Counted from the first letter of the stretch, positions 43,590-52,805 are shown. The stretch is DNA of 64,000 bases from Paenibacillus glycinis (GCF_009909185.1 NZ_JAAAMV010000010.1:62001-126000), one strand, 5' to 3'. Numbers and translations are program-made. Notes: generated from the sequence alone by a model not told the origin.

Positions 43590-44042
43590 GTGATTTTCGG
43601 AGAGAAGTTGAAGGGCGAGCGCAAGCGCAAAGGCTGGTCTCAAGAAGAATTGGCCGAGAAGCTGCATGTCAGCCGGCAGTCCGTGTCCAAGTGGGAGAAC
43701 AATCAGAATTACCCCAGCATCGAAATCATTATTAACGTGAGCGATCTATTCGGCGTCACCATCGACGAATTATTAAGGAGCGACGAGGAGCTGACGAAGA
43801 AGGTGATCAAGGACGGCAAACGATTGGCCTACCCGAAGCTGAAATTCGCGTTCGACGTGTTGTTTCTGCTCGGTTCGGCGCTGCTCGTCATCAAGCTGGC
43901 CGTGCTCATGCTGAACAGACTGACTTCCTTGGAGATCGGGCTGGTCGGGGGCGGGTTCTTTTGGAATTTCGCTCCGCTGCTGTTCATGGTCGTGGCCGGC
44001 ATCGGTTCCGGCGTCGTGAAGGAAAAATATCGGGACGGGTAA
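43590..44042 (+). CDS. XRE-family regulator with membrane-spanning C-terminus
   Basis: The 150-residue protein has a Cro/CI helix-turn-helix at about residues 6-60 (KGWSQEELAEKLHVSRQSVS, then KWENNQNYPSIEIIINVSDL). Two hydrophobic helices follow (FAFDVLFLLGSALLVIKLAV and NFAPLLFMVVAGIGSGVV). GTG 43590 is chosen because GGAGAGGTG lies nine bases upstream and the product then starts with the typical IFGEKLKGERKRKG. Such membrane-tethered XRE proteins are common in Firmicutes; the signal and targets are unknown. Confidence 0.8.
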   Translation: MIFGEKLKGERKRKGWSQEELAEKLHVSRQSVSKWENNQNYPSIEIIINVSDLFGVTIDELLRSDEELTKKVIKDGKRLAYPKLKFAFDVLFLLGSALLVIKLAVLMLNRLTSLEIGLVGGGFFWNFAPLLFMVVAGIGSGVVKEKYRDG

Positions 44043-44101
44043 GGGTTCGTTCGCTTGATGCGGCGCTGCGGCCGGGCATTCAGGGACGCCGTTCCCGAAC
44101 G

Positions 44102-44129
44102 AAGGGCACCCGCGTCGGATGCCCTTTGA
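44102..44129. terminator. Bidirectional terminator between XRE and catalase genes
   Basis: AAGGGCA and TGCCCTT form a seven-base stem between the two converging genes. The T-run is short. Confidence 0.6.
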
Positions 44130-44172
44130 TGACGAGACAGCGCGATAGATGAGTTGCGGCCGCGGGACCGCC

Positions 44173-45594
44173 CTATCCCTTCGCGTGCGGTTGAATTTGC
44201 TTCTCGACGCGTGCGGCCAGCTCGGCCGATGCTTCGCATAGATAGCCGGTGACGACGCGCTGCGTCTCGGGGGAAATCCCGGCAAGGCCGGCGGCGAGAT
44301 TATCCACCAGATGTGCCTGCTGCACGCGATCGAGCGCGCGATAATACTGGCCGGCCTGCGTGAAATCGTCGGGCTTCGGCAGGTCGGACCGGACGAGCGT
44401 GCCTTCGACGTAGCGCCCTTCGCCGCTGGTGACTTGGGAAGCGGGCGACCAGTTCGCCTGATGGTTGACGGGCAGCTTGCGGAAATCGGGGCCGATGCGG
44501 CGGCGCTGCGAATCCGCGTAAATGTTGGCGCGTCCCTGCAGCATCTTGTCGTCCGACAATTCGGCGCCTTCGAGGAGATTGGACGGCGAGAACGCGAGTT
44601 TCTCCACCTGCTCCATGTAATTGTCCGGATTGCGGTTCAATACGAGCCGGCCGACCGGCACCAGCGGATACTGCCGTTCGTCCCATACCTTGGTGTCGTC
44701 CAGAGGATCGTAGGGAAGGACGGCCGCGTCTTCGGGGTTCATCAGCTGGACGTATAGCCCGTACTCGGCGGTTTTCCCCGCAGCCAAGGTATCGTATAGA
44801 TCTTGAGCGGCATAATCCGGATTCTCGCCGCTCAGCGTGGCCGATTCGCGGCTGTCGATGTACTGCAAGCCGGCAAACGGAACCCAGTGGTATTTCACGT
44901 ACGTGCGGACGCCCTGCGCGTTCCGCCAGACATACGTGTTCACGCTGTGACCCGGGATGTGGCGAAAGCTCTTGACCGTGCCCGCGTCCGAGAAGAGCCA
45001 GAGCAGTAAATGCGTCGCTTCGGGCGCCCGGGCGATGAAGCGCCAGAACCGTTCGGGATCCATGAGGCTGTTGACTGGCGAAGGCGACAAGGCTTGAACG
45101 GACTCCGGGAAGCGAATGGCGTCCCGCACGAGAAACACGGGGATGTGGTTGCAGACCAAGTCGAATACGCCTTGGTCCGTATAGAACTTGGAGGCGAAGC
45201 CGCGGATGTTGCGCGCCGTGTCCGGCGTGCCTTTGTTGCTGACGGCGAGGGAGAACCTCACCGTGACGGGAACCTGCTGGCCGGGCTGCTGCAGGAAACA
45301 CAGCTTCGTATGCGCCGCCATGGAATGCGCGGTTTGGAAGTAGCCGAACGCGCCGCAGCCTTTGACGTGCACGGGACGTTCGAGGATCTTGGCATGCACG
45401 AACGTCTCCAGCGTCTCGTGCAGCACGCTGTCCTGCTCCAGCACGGGTCCCCGCGCACCGACGGTCTGCGAATGATAGACGGCCGGGATATCCCCTTTCG
45501 GCGGCATGGGGTCATGACGCTCGGCGCGTTCGTCTTGTCCGGCTTGTTGCGGCGGCGCCGCGGGCTCCCGGAACGCCCCGTTGTTTTCTTCCAT
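44173..45594 (-). CDS. Monofunctional haem catalase
   Basis: The 473-residue enzyme has the distal His in RPVHVKGCGAFGYFQT near residue 58, the Asn-containing DLVCNHIPVFLVRDAIRFP near 130, and the proximal haem-ligand Tyr in YADSQRRRIGPDF near 340. It converts hydrogen peroxide to water and oxygen in the cytoplasm. GGGAGG precedes ATG 45594. It is the size of small-subunit catalases. It is divergent from the BmrCD-type exporter leader. The usual VHAKG is VHVKG and GNN is CNH here, mild departures from the consensus. Confidence 0.88.
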   Translation of the reverse strand: MEENNGAFREPAAPPQQAGQDERAERHDPMPPKGDIPAVYHSQTVGARGPVLEQDSVLHETLETFVHAKILERPVHVKGCGAFGYFQTAHSMAAHTKLCFLQQPGQQVPVTVRFSLAVSNKGTPDTARNIRGFASKFYTDQGVFDLVCNHIPVFLVRDAIRFPESVQALSPSPVNSLMDPERFWRFIARAPEATHLLLWLFSDAGTVKSFRHIPGHSVNTYVWRNAQGVRTYVKYHWVPFAGLQYIDSRESATLSGENPDYAAQDLYDTLAAGKTAEYGLYVQLMNPEDAAVLPYDPLDDTKVWDERQYPLVPVGRLVLNRNPDNYMEQVEKLAFSPSNLLEGAELSDDKMLQGRANIYADSQRRRIGPDFRKLPVNHQANWSPASQVTSGEGRYVEGTLVRSDLPKPDDFTQAGQYYRALDRVQQAHLVDNLAAGLAGISPETQRVVTGYLCEASAELAARVEKQIQPHAKG

Positions 45595-45721
45595 CCTTCT
45601 ACCTCCCGTGTCGATCAAGTCGATTCTCCCTGATCTACTACTGTTATGCCTGGCTTGCCTGCCAATATGACGCGTCCGCAAGCGCCGAATGTAAAAGTTC
45701 AACAAATTTTCAAATTCCCCG

Positions 45722-45751
45722 TTGACAGCGTTCAAGAGCCGATGGTAAAGT
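45722..45751 (+). promoter_or_regulatory. Promoter of the bmrCD-like leader
   Basis: A perfect -35 TTGACA is followed after 18 bases by TAAAGT as -10. Transcription would start about 25 bases before the leader-peptide ribosome site. Confidence 0.6.
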
Positions 45752-45791
45752 GACACATATACTTTGATGAACGGAAAGGAGGGTTACGTAC

Positions 45792-45875
45792 ATGCGCAAT
45801 CGACAACTGGTAACGGCATTTCTGCCAATCGGCGGAGCATATGCTCGCAATGGACGTAACCCTCGCGAAGACTGA
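45792..45875 (+). CDS. Leader peptide of the bmrCD-like operon (BmrB analogue)
   Basis: A 27-codon ORF encodes MRNRQLVTAFLPIGGAYARN followed by GRNPRED. It has an ideal ribosome site, AAAGGAGGG, eight bases upstream. The last codons contain ACGTAACCCTC, the exact complement of GAGGGTTACGT that forms its own ribosome site. In B. subtilis, translation of the short BmrB leader controls read-through into bmrC and bmrD when ribosome-targeting antibiotics are present. Position and architecture here fit the same role, although the peptide sequence need not be conserved. Confidence 0.7.
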   Translation: MRNRQLVTAFLPIGGAYARNGRNPRED

Positions 45876-45921
45876 CGAAGCGCCTGCGGAGAATCGTGGA
45901 TTCCCGCTTGGCATCGTCGTG

Positions 45922-45961
45922 AGGCGCATGGTTACGGTGACGTAATCGTGCGCCTTTTTTA
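45922..45961 (+). terminator. First attenuator terminator of the bmrCD-like leader
   Basis: AGGCGCA pairs with TGCGCCT, enclosing a second stem GTTACG/CGTAAT, and six T follow. Its GGTTACG (45930-45936) is also complementary to CGTAACC inside the leader ORF (45855-45861), giving an antiterminator alternative. Confidence 0.8.
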
Positions 45962-45965
45962 TCGC

Positions 45966-46015
45966 ACCCGGTTGGCTGCGGCAGGTTCGAACCTGCCTCG
46001 GCGCTGCGACCGGGT
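45966..46015 (+). other. Nested hairpin between the two attenuators
   Basis: ACCCGGT/ACCGGGT encloses the 18-base perfect palindrome GGCAGGTTCGAACCTGCC (45980-45997). No T-run follows, so it is probably a structural part of the leader RNA. Confidence 0.5.
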
Positions 46016-46018
46016 CCG

Positions 46019-46050
46019 GGCGTATCGCTTACGGCGGTACGTCTTTTTTT
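46019..46050 (+). terminator. Second attenuator terminator of the bmrCD-like leader
   Basis: GGCGTATCGC pairs with GCGGTACGTC (with two G-U pairs) and seven T follow, 35 bases before bmrC. Confidence 0.75.
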
Positions 46051-46084
46051 GTTCGGCAAAAGTTAGAAAGGTTGTTGATATCGC

Positions 46085-47836
46085 ATGTTCGTCGTACTGA
46101 AGAAATTAAGCTGGTTTTTCAAATTGCACTGGAAACGCTATACGCTCGCGGTCGTGCTGCTGACGATCGTGGGGATCATGGACGTCCTTCCGCCCAAGCT
46201 CATCGGCTCGGCGATCGACGGCATCCAGCAGGGCACGATGACGACGCGCGGGTTGATGGAGCTGCTGCTGTTCTGGGGCGGGCTCACGGTCGCCGGCTAT
46301 CTCATCACCTGCGTCTGGTGGTCGCTGCTTTTCGGATCGTCCTTCATGCTCGAGCGCACCCTGCGCTCGCGGCTGATGCGGCATTTTCTGAAAATGACGC
46401 CCACCTTCTACGAGCGCAACCGCACCGGCGATCTGATGGCGCGTGCCACGAACGACCTCGGCGCGGTGTCGCAGACGGCCGGCTTCGGGATTCTGACGCT
46501 GATCGACTCCACGCTCTTCATGCTGACGATTCTCGTCATGATGGCCGGCGTGATCAGCTGGAAGCTGACGCTCGCGGCGATGCTGCCGCTGCCGGTCATG
46601 GCGCTGATCATGCAGCATTTCGGCAAGAAGATCCACGAGCGCTTCACGGAGCAGCAGGACGCCTTCGGCAACCTGAACGATCAGGTGCTCGAGTCCGTGT
46701 CCGGCGTGCGGGTCATCCGCGCGTTCGTGCAGGAGGACGCGGACCGCAAACGGTTCAGCGCGATGACGGACGAAGTGTTCGGCAAGAACATCGCCGTCGC
46801 CAAGATCGACGCGGTCTTCGAGCCGACGGTCAAGATCCTGGTCGGGATCAGTTATCTGATCGGCCTGTGCTACGGGGGCGTGCTCGTCTTCCGGAGCGAG
46901 ATCTCGCTCGGCGAGATGGTGTCGTTTAACATGTTCCTCGGGATGCTTATCTGGCCGATGTTCGCCATCGGGGAACTGATCAATATCATGCAGCGGGGGA
47001 ACGCCTCGCTCGACCGCATCAACGAGACGCTCGGCATCAAGCCGGACGTCAAGGATGCGGCGGCTCCGGTGCCGATGCCCGTGCCGGAATCCATCGAATT
47101 CAACGCCCTGACGTTCCGCTACCCGTCCTCGTCGGTCGACAATTTGGTCGACATCTCCTTCAAGCTGGTCAGGGGCCAGACGCTCGGGATCGTCGGACGA
47201 ACGGGAAGCGGCAAGACGACGCTGCTGAAGCAGCTGCTTCGCGAATACCCGATGGGCCAAGGCAGCTTGACGGCCGGGGACGTGCCGCTCACGAGCATCG
47301 AGTTGAATCAGATCCGCAGCTGGATCGGCTACGTGCCGCAGCAGCCGATTCTGTTCAGCAAGACGATTCGCGAGAATATCGGGTACGGCACGGCCGATGG
47401 CCGGATGGACGAAGAGCTGCTGGCCAAGGCCCTGGAGCTGGCCGCTTTCCGCAAGGATGTCACCTTCCTGCCGGAAGGGCTCGAGACGCTGGTCGGCGAG
47501 AAAGGCGTGGCGCTCTCCGGGGGACAGAAGCAGCGGGTCAGCATCGCCAGGGCGGTCATCGCCAATCCGGAAATTTTGATGCTGGACGACGCTTTGTCCG
47601 CCGTGGACGCCAAGACGGAGACGGAGATTCTGCAGGGCATTCGCAGGGAGCGCGCGGGCAAGACGACGCTCATCGCGACGCACCGGCTGTCGGCGGTGCA
47701 GCATGCGGATTGGATCATCGTCCTGGACGAGGGACGGATCGTGGAGGAAGGCGTGCACGAACAGCTGGTCAGGAACAACGGCTGGTACAAGGAACAGTAT
47801 GACCGTCAGCAGCTCGCTTCCGTCGTGGAAGCGTAA
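46085..47836 (+). CDS. bmrC: Heterodimeric multidrug ABC exporter subunit BmrC (YheI)
   Basis: The 583-residue half-transporter has six helices and a C-terminal ATPase domain with Walker A GRTGSGKTT (about residue 373), signature LSGGQ and Walker B ILMLDDALSAVD. The catalytic Glu after Walker B is Asp, the hallmark of the degenerate site of BmrCD-type heterodimers. The N-terminus FVVLKKLSWFFKLHWKRYTL closely follows B. subtilis YheI. With BmrD it exports drugs such as antibiotics and dyes. AAAGG lies about 13 bases before the ATG, a weak ribosome site. Expression is likely set by the leader attenuator. Confidence 0.92.
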   Translation: MFVVLKKLSWFFKLHWKRYTLAVVLLTIVGIMDVLPPKLIGSAIDGIQQGTMTTRGLMELLLFWGGLTVAGYLITCVWWSLLFGSSFMLERTLRSRLMRHFLKMTPTFYERNRTGDLMARATNDLGAVSQTAGFGILTLIDSTLFMLTILVMMAGVISWKLTLAAMLPLPVMALIMQHFGKKIHERFTEQQDAFGNLNDQVLESVSGVRVIRAFVQEDADRKRFSAMTDEVFGKNIAVAKIDAVFEPTVKILVGISYLIGLCYGGVLVFRSEISLGEMVSFNMFLGMLIWPMFAIGELINIMQRGNASLDRINETLGIKPDVKDAAAPVPMPVPESIEFNALTFRYPSSSVDNLVDISFKLVRGQTLGIVGRTGSGKTTLLKQLLREYPMGQGSLTAGDVPLTSIELNQIRSWIGYVPQQPILFSKTIRENIGYGTADGRMDEELLAKALELAAFRKDVTFLPEGLETLVGEKGVALSGGQKQRVSIARAVIANPEILMLDDALSAVDAKTETEILQGIRRERAGKTTLIATHRLSAVQHADWIIVLDEGRIVEEGVHEQLVRNNGWYKEQYDRQQLASVVEA

Positions 47837-47905
47837 GCTAAGCCTTGCGCGGCTGACGGGCTTTCGATAAAAGCAGATCTGGATGAAAAGAAGGTGACTA
47901 CCCAA

Positions 47906-49930
47906 GTGGGCAACAACGGCAAACGATTATTTCAATACGCATGGCAGTACAAACGGCCGATCCTCCTGGCGCTTCTGCTGCTCGCGCTGGCCATCGCCGC
48001 GGAGCTGGTGGGGCCGTTCCTCGCCAAGCGGATGATCGATACGAATATCATGGGCATCCAGCAGCCCTGGTACGAAGCCAAACCGGGAGAGGCCTACGCC
48101 GTTCCTTACGACGGTGCCTGGTACAAGAGAACCGACCATTGGAAGAAAGGCGAGGAGCGGGGCCGCGAGGTGCGCGTGCTGCAGTCCGGACGCGCGTATT
48201 ATTTCGTCGACGCGGCGAACGTGCCGGATCAAGGGGCGCAGGCGTTCGGGAACGGGCAGGTGACGATTACCGGGGCGGACGGCGGCACGCGGCAGTTTCC
48301 CGCCGACCGCTTGAGCCGAGGCGAGACGTACGCGTTCTTCAAGCCGGAATTCCGGAGCATCTTCACGCTGGCGGCGATCTACGTCGGCCTGCTGCTGGTA
48401 GGCGCAGGGCTGGCGTACGGGCAGCGATACTTGCTGCAGGTGTCGGCGAACCGGATCGTGCGCAGGATGCGCAACGACGTCTTCCGGCATATTCAGGAGC
48501 TGCCGGTGCAGTATTTCGATAATCTCCCGGCGGGCAAGGTCGTCGCGCGGGTGACGAACGACACGGAGGCGATCCGCGAGCTGTACGTATCCGTGCTGGC
48601 GAATTTCTTCTCCGGCATCATTTACATGGTCGCCATCATCGGCGCGCTGTTCATCCTGGACGAGACGCTGGCGCTCATCGCGCTGCCCCTGCTGCCGATC
48701 CTGTACCTGTGGATCGTCATCTACCGTAAGTTCGCGTCGCGCTTTAATCATGTCATCCGTTCGCGCCTGAGCGACATCAACGGCATGATCAACGAGTCGA
48801 TCCAAGGGATGCCGATCATTCAGGCGTTCCGCCGGGAGAAGGAGACGATGGCGGAGTTCCACGAGATGAACGACGAATACTTCCGGTACCAGAACAAGCT
48901 GTTGACGCTGAATTCCGTGACGAGCCACAACCTGGTGAACGTGTTTCGCAACGTGATCTTCCTGCTCGTCGTCTGGATGTTCGCCGGCGGTACGCTCGGA
49001 GCGGCGGTATCGGTCGGCATCCTGTACGCGTTCATCGATTACATGAACCGGATGATGCAGCCGATCGTCGGCATCGTGAACCAGCTGTCCAATCTCGAGG
49101 TCGCGCGGGTCTCGGCGGAGCGCGTGTTCGCGCTGCTCGACGAGCCGGGCATCGCGGTCTCGGAGCAGCGGATGGCGCGGTATCGGGGCAACGTCGAGTT
49201 CAAGGACGTGTCCTTCGGGTACAAGGCGGGCGAGGACGTGCTCAAGGATATCAGCTTCCACGCCAAGCAAGGCGAGACGGTCGCGCTCGTCGGCCACACC
49301 GGCTCGGGCAAAAGCTCGATCCTGAACCTGCTCTTCCGGTTCTACGACGTCGACCGCGGCTCGATCACGGTGGACGGCACCGATGCGCGCGATTTGACGA
49401 AGCAGCAGCTGCGCGAGCATATGGGCATCGTGCTGCAGGATCCGTTCCTGTTCACGGGGACGATCGCCTCGAACGTCAGCCTCGACGATCCGTCGATTAC
49501 GCGGGAGAAGGTCGAGCAGGCGCTGCGCGACGTCGGCGCGTACGAGATGTTCATGCAGCTGCCGGGCGGCCTGGATGAGCCCGTGATCGAGAAGGGCAGC
49601 ACGCTGTCCGCCGGGCAGCGCCAGCTCATCTCGTTCGCGCGCGCGCTGGCGTTCGACCCGGCGATTCTGATCCTCGACGAGGCGACGGCCAGCATCGATA
49701 CCGAGACCGAAGCCATCATCCAGCAGGCGCTGGACGTGCTGAAGCGGGGGCGCACGACGTTCGTCATCGCCCACCGGCTGTCGACGATCCGCGCGGCGGA
49801 CCAAATTCTCGTGCTCGACCGCGGCCGGATCGTGGAGCGGGGCGATCACGACAAGCTGATGGCGTTCGGCGGCAAATACTACGCGATGTACCAGCTGCAG
49901 CAAGGCGCTGCGGTCGAGCTCGGCGCATAA
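47906..49930 (+). CDS. bmrD: Heterodimeric multidrug ABC exporter subunit BmrD (YheH)
   Basis: The 674-residue half-transporter has the large extracellular insertion typical of BmrD between helices 1 and 2 (about residues 45-150) and a canonical ATPase domain: Walker A GHTGSGKSS near 464, signature LSAGQ, Walker B ILILDEATASID with catalytic Glu. It supplies the active hydrolysis site of the heterodimer. GTG 47906 is chosen because AAGAAGGTGA lies nine bases upstream; GTG 47894 is inside that site. It follows bmrC by 69 bases. Confidence 0.92.
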   Translation: MGNNGKRLFQYAWQYKRPILLALLLLALAIAAELVGPFLAKRMIDTNIMGIQQPWYEAKPGEAYAVPYDGAWYKRTDHWKKGEERGREVRVLQSGRAYYFVDAANVPDQGAQAFGNGQVTITGADGGTRQFPADRLSRGETYAFFKPEFRSIFTLAAIYVGLLLVGAGLAYGQRYLLQVSANRIVRRMRNDVFRHIQELPVQYFDNLPAGKVVARVTNDTEAIRELYVSVLANFFSGIIYMVAIIGALFILDETLALIALPLLPILYLWIVIYRKFASRFNHVIRSRLSDINGMINESIQGMPIIQAFRREKETMAEFHEMNDEYFRYQNKLLTLNSVTSHNLVNVFRNVIFLLVVWMFAGGTLGAAVSVGILYAFIDYMNRMMQPIVGIVNQLSNLEVARVSAERVFALLDEPGIAVSEQRMARYRGNVEFKDVSFGYKAGEDVLKDISFHAKQGETVALVGHTGSGKSSILNLLFRFYDVDRGSITVDGTDARDLTKQQLREHMGIVLQDPFLFTGTIASNVSLDDPSITREKVEQALRDVGAYEMFMQLPGGLDEPVIEKGSTLSAGQRQLISFARALAFDPAILILDEATASIDTETEAIIQQALDVLKRGRTTFVIAHRLSTIRAADQILVLDRGRIVERGDHDKLMAFGGKYYAMYQLQQGAAVELGA

Positions 49931-49955
49931 TTCCGATACCGAAGGGGACTTCCAG

Positions 49956-51209
49956 GTGAGCAAAGCATTAACCAAGGCGCTTCCGATAAGCGCGACCGTC
50001 TTTCCGATCTTATTCGCGATCAGCATCGTCCATCTGTTGAACGATACGATGCAGTCCACCGTAACCGCGCTGTTTCCGATCCTGCGCGACTCGATGCATC
50101 TCAGCTACAAACAGATCGGGTTTATCGCCTTCGCCATGAACGTGACGGCGGCGGTGATCCAGCCGCTCGTCGGAATGGTGGCGGACCGCCGTCCGCGTCC
50201 GTTAATTTTGCCGATCGGGGTATGCTTCACGCTCGTGGGCGTCGTCGCGCTCGCGCTCGCGCCCGAGTACGCGTACTTGGTGCTCGCGGTGATGATGATC
50301 GGCATCGGGTCGGCGATCTTCCATCCCGAATCCTCGCGGGTCGCCTACATGGCGGCAGGGGGAAAGAGGGGGCTGGCGCAGTCGATATTCCAGGTCGGCG
50401 GCAATATCGGAGGCGCGCTCGGACCGATCATGAGCGCGGCGATCTTCGTCCCGCTCGGCCAGATCAGCGTGCTCTGGTTCTCGATCGCCGCGATCGCCGC
50501 GATCGTCATCCAGAGCTTCGTTGCGCACTGGTACGGCCAGAACGCGCTTCAGCCGCGTCCGGCGGCGCCCAAAGCGAAGGCCAGGGCGGTTTCCGGCGAG
50601 AAGAAGGAACGCGCCGCGGGACGGGGACTCACGCGCAATCAAGTGATCTGGGCGATCGTGGTGCTCGTGTTCCTGGTCTTTACGAAGCATATTTACATGT
50701 CCAGCATTTCCAGCTTCTACAGCTTTTATTTGATCGATTATTACGGGGTTTCGGTGTCGCACGCGCAGCTGTTCCTGTTCGCGTTCCTTGCGGCTTCGGC
50801 GGCGGGAACGTTCTTCGGCGGCCCGCTGGCCGACCGCTACGGACGGCGGAACATCATTTGGTTCTCGATCCTCGGCACGGCGCCGTTCTCCATTCTGCTG
50901 CCGTATTGCAACTTGGCATGGACGTGCGTCATGTGCATTTGCGCCGGATTCATCCTGTCCTCGGCGTTCTCGATCATCGTCGTGTTCGCGCAGGAGCTGC
51001 TCCCCGGCAAGGTCGGACTCGTCTCCGGGCTGTTCTTCGGCCTGGCGTTCGGCATCGGCGGCCTGGGCTCGGCCGTTCTCGGCTGGGTAGCCGACGCGAC
51101 CAGCATCGCGTTTATCATGAAGCTCTGCGCCTTCTTGCCGCTGCTCGGCATGCTGGCCGTGTTCCTGCCCAAGGACGAACAGGTGCGCGCGCACCATGCG
51201 GATGCTTAA
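49956..51209 (+). CDS. fsr: Fsr-type MFS exporter (fosmidomycin-resistance-like)
   Basis: The 417-residue, 12-helix transporter has the Fsr-family motifs HLLNDTMQSTVTALFPIL in helix 1 and FHPESSRVAYMAAGGKRGLA in the helix 4-5 region. A long basic cytoplasmic loop (KAKARAVSGEKKERAAG) separates the two halves. It exports small antimicrobials or metabolites; fosmidomycin is only the namesake substrate. GTG 49956 follows AAGGGGA. It begins 25 bases after bmrD and shares its transcript, making a three-gene efflux operon. Confidence 0.85.
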   Translation: MSKALTKALPISATVFPILFAISIVHLLNDTMQSTVTALFPILRDSMHLSYKQIGFIAFAMNVTAAVIQPLVGMVADRRPRPLILPIGVCFTLVGVVALALAPEYAYLVLAVMMIGIGSAIFHPESSRVAYMAAGGKRGLAQSIFQVGGNIGGALGPIMSAAIFVPLGQISVLWFSIAAIAAIVIQSFVAHWYGQNALQPRPAAPKAKARAVSGEKKERAAGRGLTRNQVIWAIVVLVFLVFTKHIYMSSISSFYSFYLIDYYGVSVSHAQLFLFAFLAASAAGTFFGGPLADRYGRRNIIWFSILGTAPFSILLPYCNLAWTCVMCICAGFILSSAFSIIVVFAQELLPGKVGLVSGLFFGLAFGIGGLGSAVLGWVADATSIAFIMKLCAFLPLLGMLAVFLPKDEQVRAHHADA

Positions 51210-51549
51210 ACGCGCTGTTGGAGAAAGGGGGTTTCCCGTCATGCGGGGAGCCCCTTTTTACGTTCGGCCGTGTCTCGTCCGGCGTCGGCGATAGAAACGG
51301 CTATACCGGCTCGGCATCGGGCTCTCGTATTCGGTCAAGCTCGTCGATACGTCGATAACCCAATTAAATCGCTCGAGCTTCATCCATAATTCACAATTAT
51401 TTAATAGTTGCGTGGTACGATGACTTCATGTTACTAATCAAGGGGAATACTAATACGGACGGCAATCCTTACATCCCACGAGCAGGGCGTATTCGCGCGC
51501 AAGAAAACGCAGGGACTGGTTGAGAGAGATGTATTAGGAGGAATAGCGA
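51210..51549. other. Terminator and promoter region before the glycosyltransferase gene
   Basis: AAAGGGG and CCCCTTTTT (51223-51260) with an inner TTTCCCG/CGGGGAG pairing form the terminator of the efflux operon. The next 200 bases are less GC-rich around 51361-51440 and probably contain the promoter of the glycosyltransferase gene, but no clear -35/-10 pair was fixed. AGGAGG at 51537 is its ribosome site. Confidence 0.6.
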
Positions 51550-52776
51550 GTGAAGATCTTAATAACGACGGATACTTATTCCCCTATGATCAACGGCGTC
51601 GTGACGTCGGTGAAAAATTTGTACCACGAATTGAAAAACGGGGGACACGACGTTCGGATATTAACCTTGTCGCATTGCGGCCGCGAGACGGTGGAAGGCG
51701 ACGTGTACTACGTCAAATCGATCCCGATCGGCGTGTATCCGGATGCCAGAGTCAAGCTCCCCTTCTATAACAAGCTCATCCAGGCCATCGTGGACTGGCG
51801 CCCCGAAATCATCCATTCCCAGACCGAGTTCTCGATGATGCTGGCATCCAAATACATCGCCAACAAATTGAACATTCCGCATATGCATACCTATCACACC
51901 ATGTACGAGAATTATTTGGACTATTTCCTGGGCGGCAGGATCATCAACAAGAACCTGTCGGCCAAAATCACGCAGCGCATGCTGAACAGCCTGGACGGCG
52001 TGATCGCGGCAACGGACAAAACCAAAAACAAGCTGCTCAGCTACGGCGTCAGCAAGCCGATATTCGTCATCCCGACGGGCATCGAGCTGCGCAAATTCCA
52101 ACAAGCGCTATCCGTGGAGGATAAGCGGCAAATCATGCGGGACCTGCAGATCGCTCCGGAGGATCGCATCATCGTTTACGTCGGACGAATCGCGGAAGAG
52201 AAAAACATCGGCGAGATTCTGACGGCGCTGCCGGACGTGATCAAGATCGCCCCTAACGTGAAAATGCTGATCGTAGGCGGCGGGCCGTACCTGAACAGCT
52301 TGAAGGAACAGGTGGAAAATAAAAAGCTGGAACGCCACGTGATCTTCTCCGGCATGGTGCATTCGGACGAGGTATACAAGTATTACAAAATGGCCGAGAT
52401 GTTCGTGAACGCTTCGACGACCGAGACGCAGGGATTGACGTATATCGAAGCCTTGAGCAGCGGATGCCCCGTCGTATGCCGCTATGACCCCTGCATAGAC
52501 GGCGTCGTCGAACAAGGGAAGAACGGGTACTCCTACATGGATCGAGGAGAATGCGCGGCGTTCATCGCCGAGATTCTCGGCGATGCCGATCTGCGGGACA
52601 GCATGAGCAAAGAAGCGCTCAGGAAGGCGAACGAATATTCCAGCGGCGTCTTCGCGAGTCGCGTGCTGGACAAATACCGCAGCACGATCCATGCCAGCAA
52701 GGAAGTCGCGATTCCGCTCGCGCGGTTCATGATTCCCAAGATCCTGAGGTCCAAGCGAAACAAGATCCGATCCTAG
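51550..52776 (+). CDS. GT4-type glycosyltransferase, probably glycolipid synthase (first sugar)
   Basis: The 408-residue cytoplasmic or membrane-associated enzyme has the GT-B fold: N-terminal ITTDTYSPMINGVVTSVKNL, the acceptor-region HSQTEFSMM and HTYHTMYENY, and the nucleotide-sugar site GRIAEEKNIGEIL and EALSSGCPVV. The opening and HTYHT segment resemble alpha-monoglucosyldiacylglycerol synthases, which make the glycolipid used as lipoteichoic-acid anchor. GTG 51550 follows AGGAGGAAT. It converges on genes for a flippase-like protein and a second GT4 enzyme. Confidence 0.75.
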   Translation: MKILITTDTYSPMINGVVTSVKNLYHELKNGGHDVRILTLSHCGRETVEGDVYYVKSIPIGVYPDARVKLPFYNKLIQAIVDWRPEIIHSQTEFSMMLASKYIANKLNIPHMHTYHTMYENYLDYFLGGRIINKNLSAKITQRMLNSLDGVIAATDKTKNKLLSYGVSKPIFVIPTGIELRKFQQALSVEDKRQIMRDLQIAPEDRIIVYVGRIAEEKNIGEILTALPDVIKIAPNVKMLIVGGGPYLNSLKEQVENKKLERHVIFSGMVHSDEVYKYYKMAEMFVNASTTETQGLTYIEALSSGCPVVCRYDPCIDGVVEQGKNGYSYMDRGECAAFIAEILGDADLRDSMSKEALRKANEYSSGVFASRVLDKYRSTIHASKEVAIPLARFMIPKILRSKRNKIRS

Positions 52777-52805
52777 CGACGGTCTCGCCACTCCTCTCGC
52801 GGCGG

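Noticed and set aside
45980-45997. A tRNA T-arm-like sequence (GGTTCGAACC) in the bmrCD leader
   Set aside because: No acceptor stem, D-arm or anticodon arm fits around it. It is part of a symmetric hairpin.
46106-50059. Two long minus-strand frames (about 600 and 710 codons) opposite bmrC and bmrD
   Set aside because: They are Arg/His/Asp-rich shadows with no motifs and no ribosome sites. The plus-strand genes are unmistakable.
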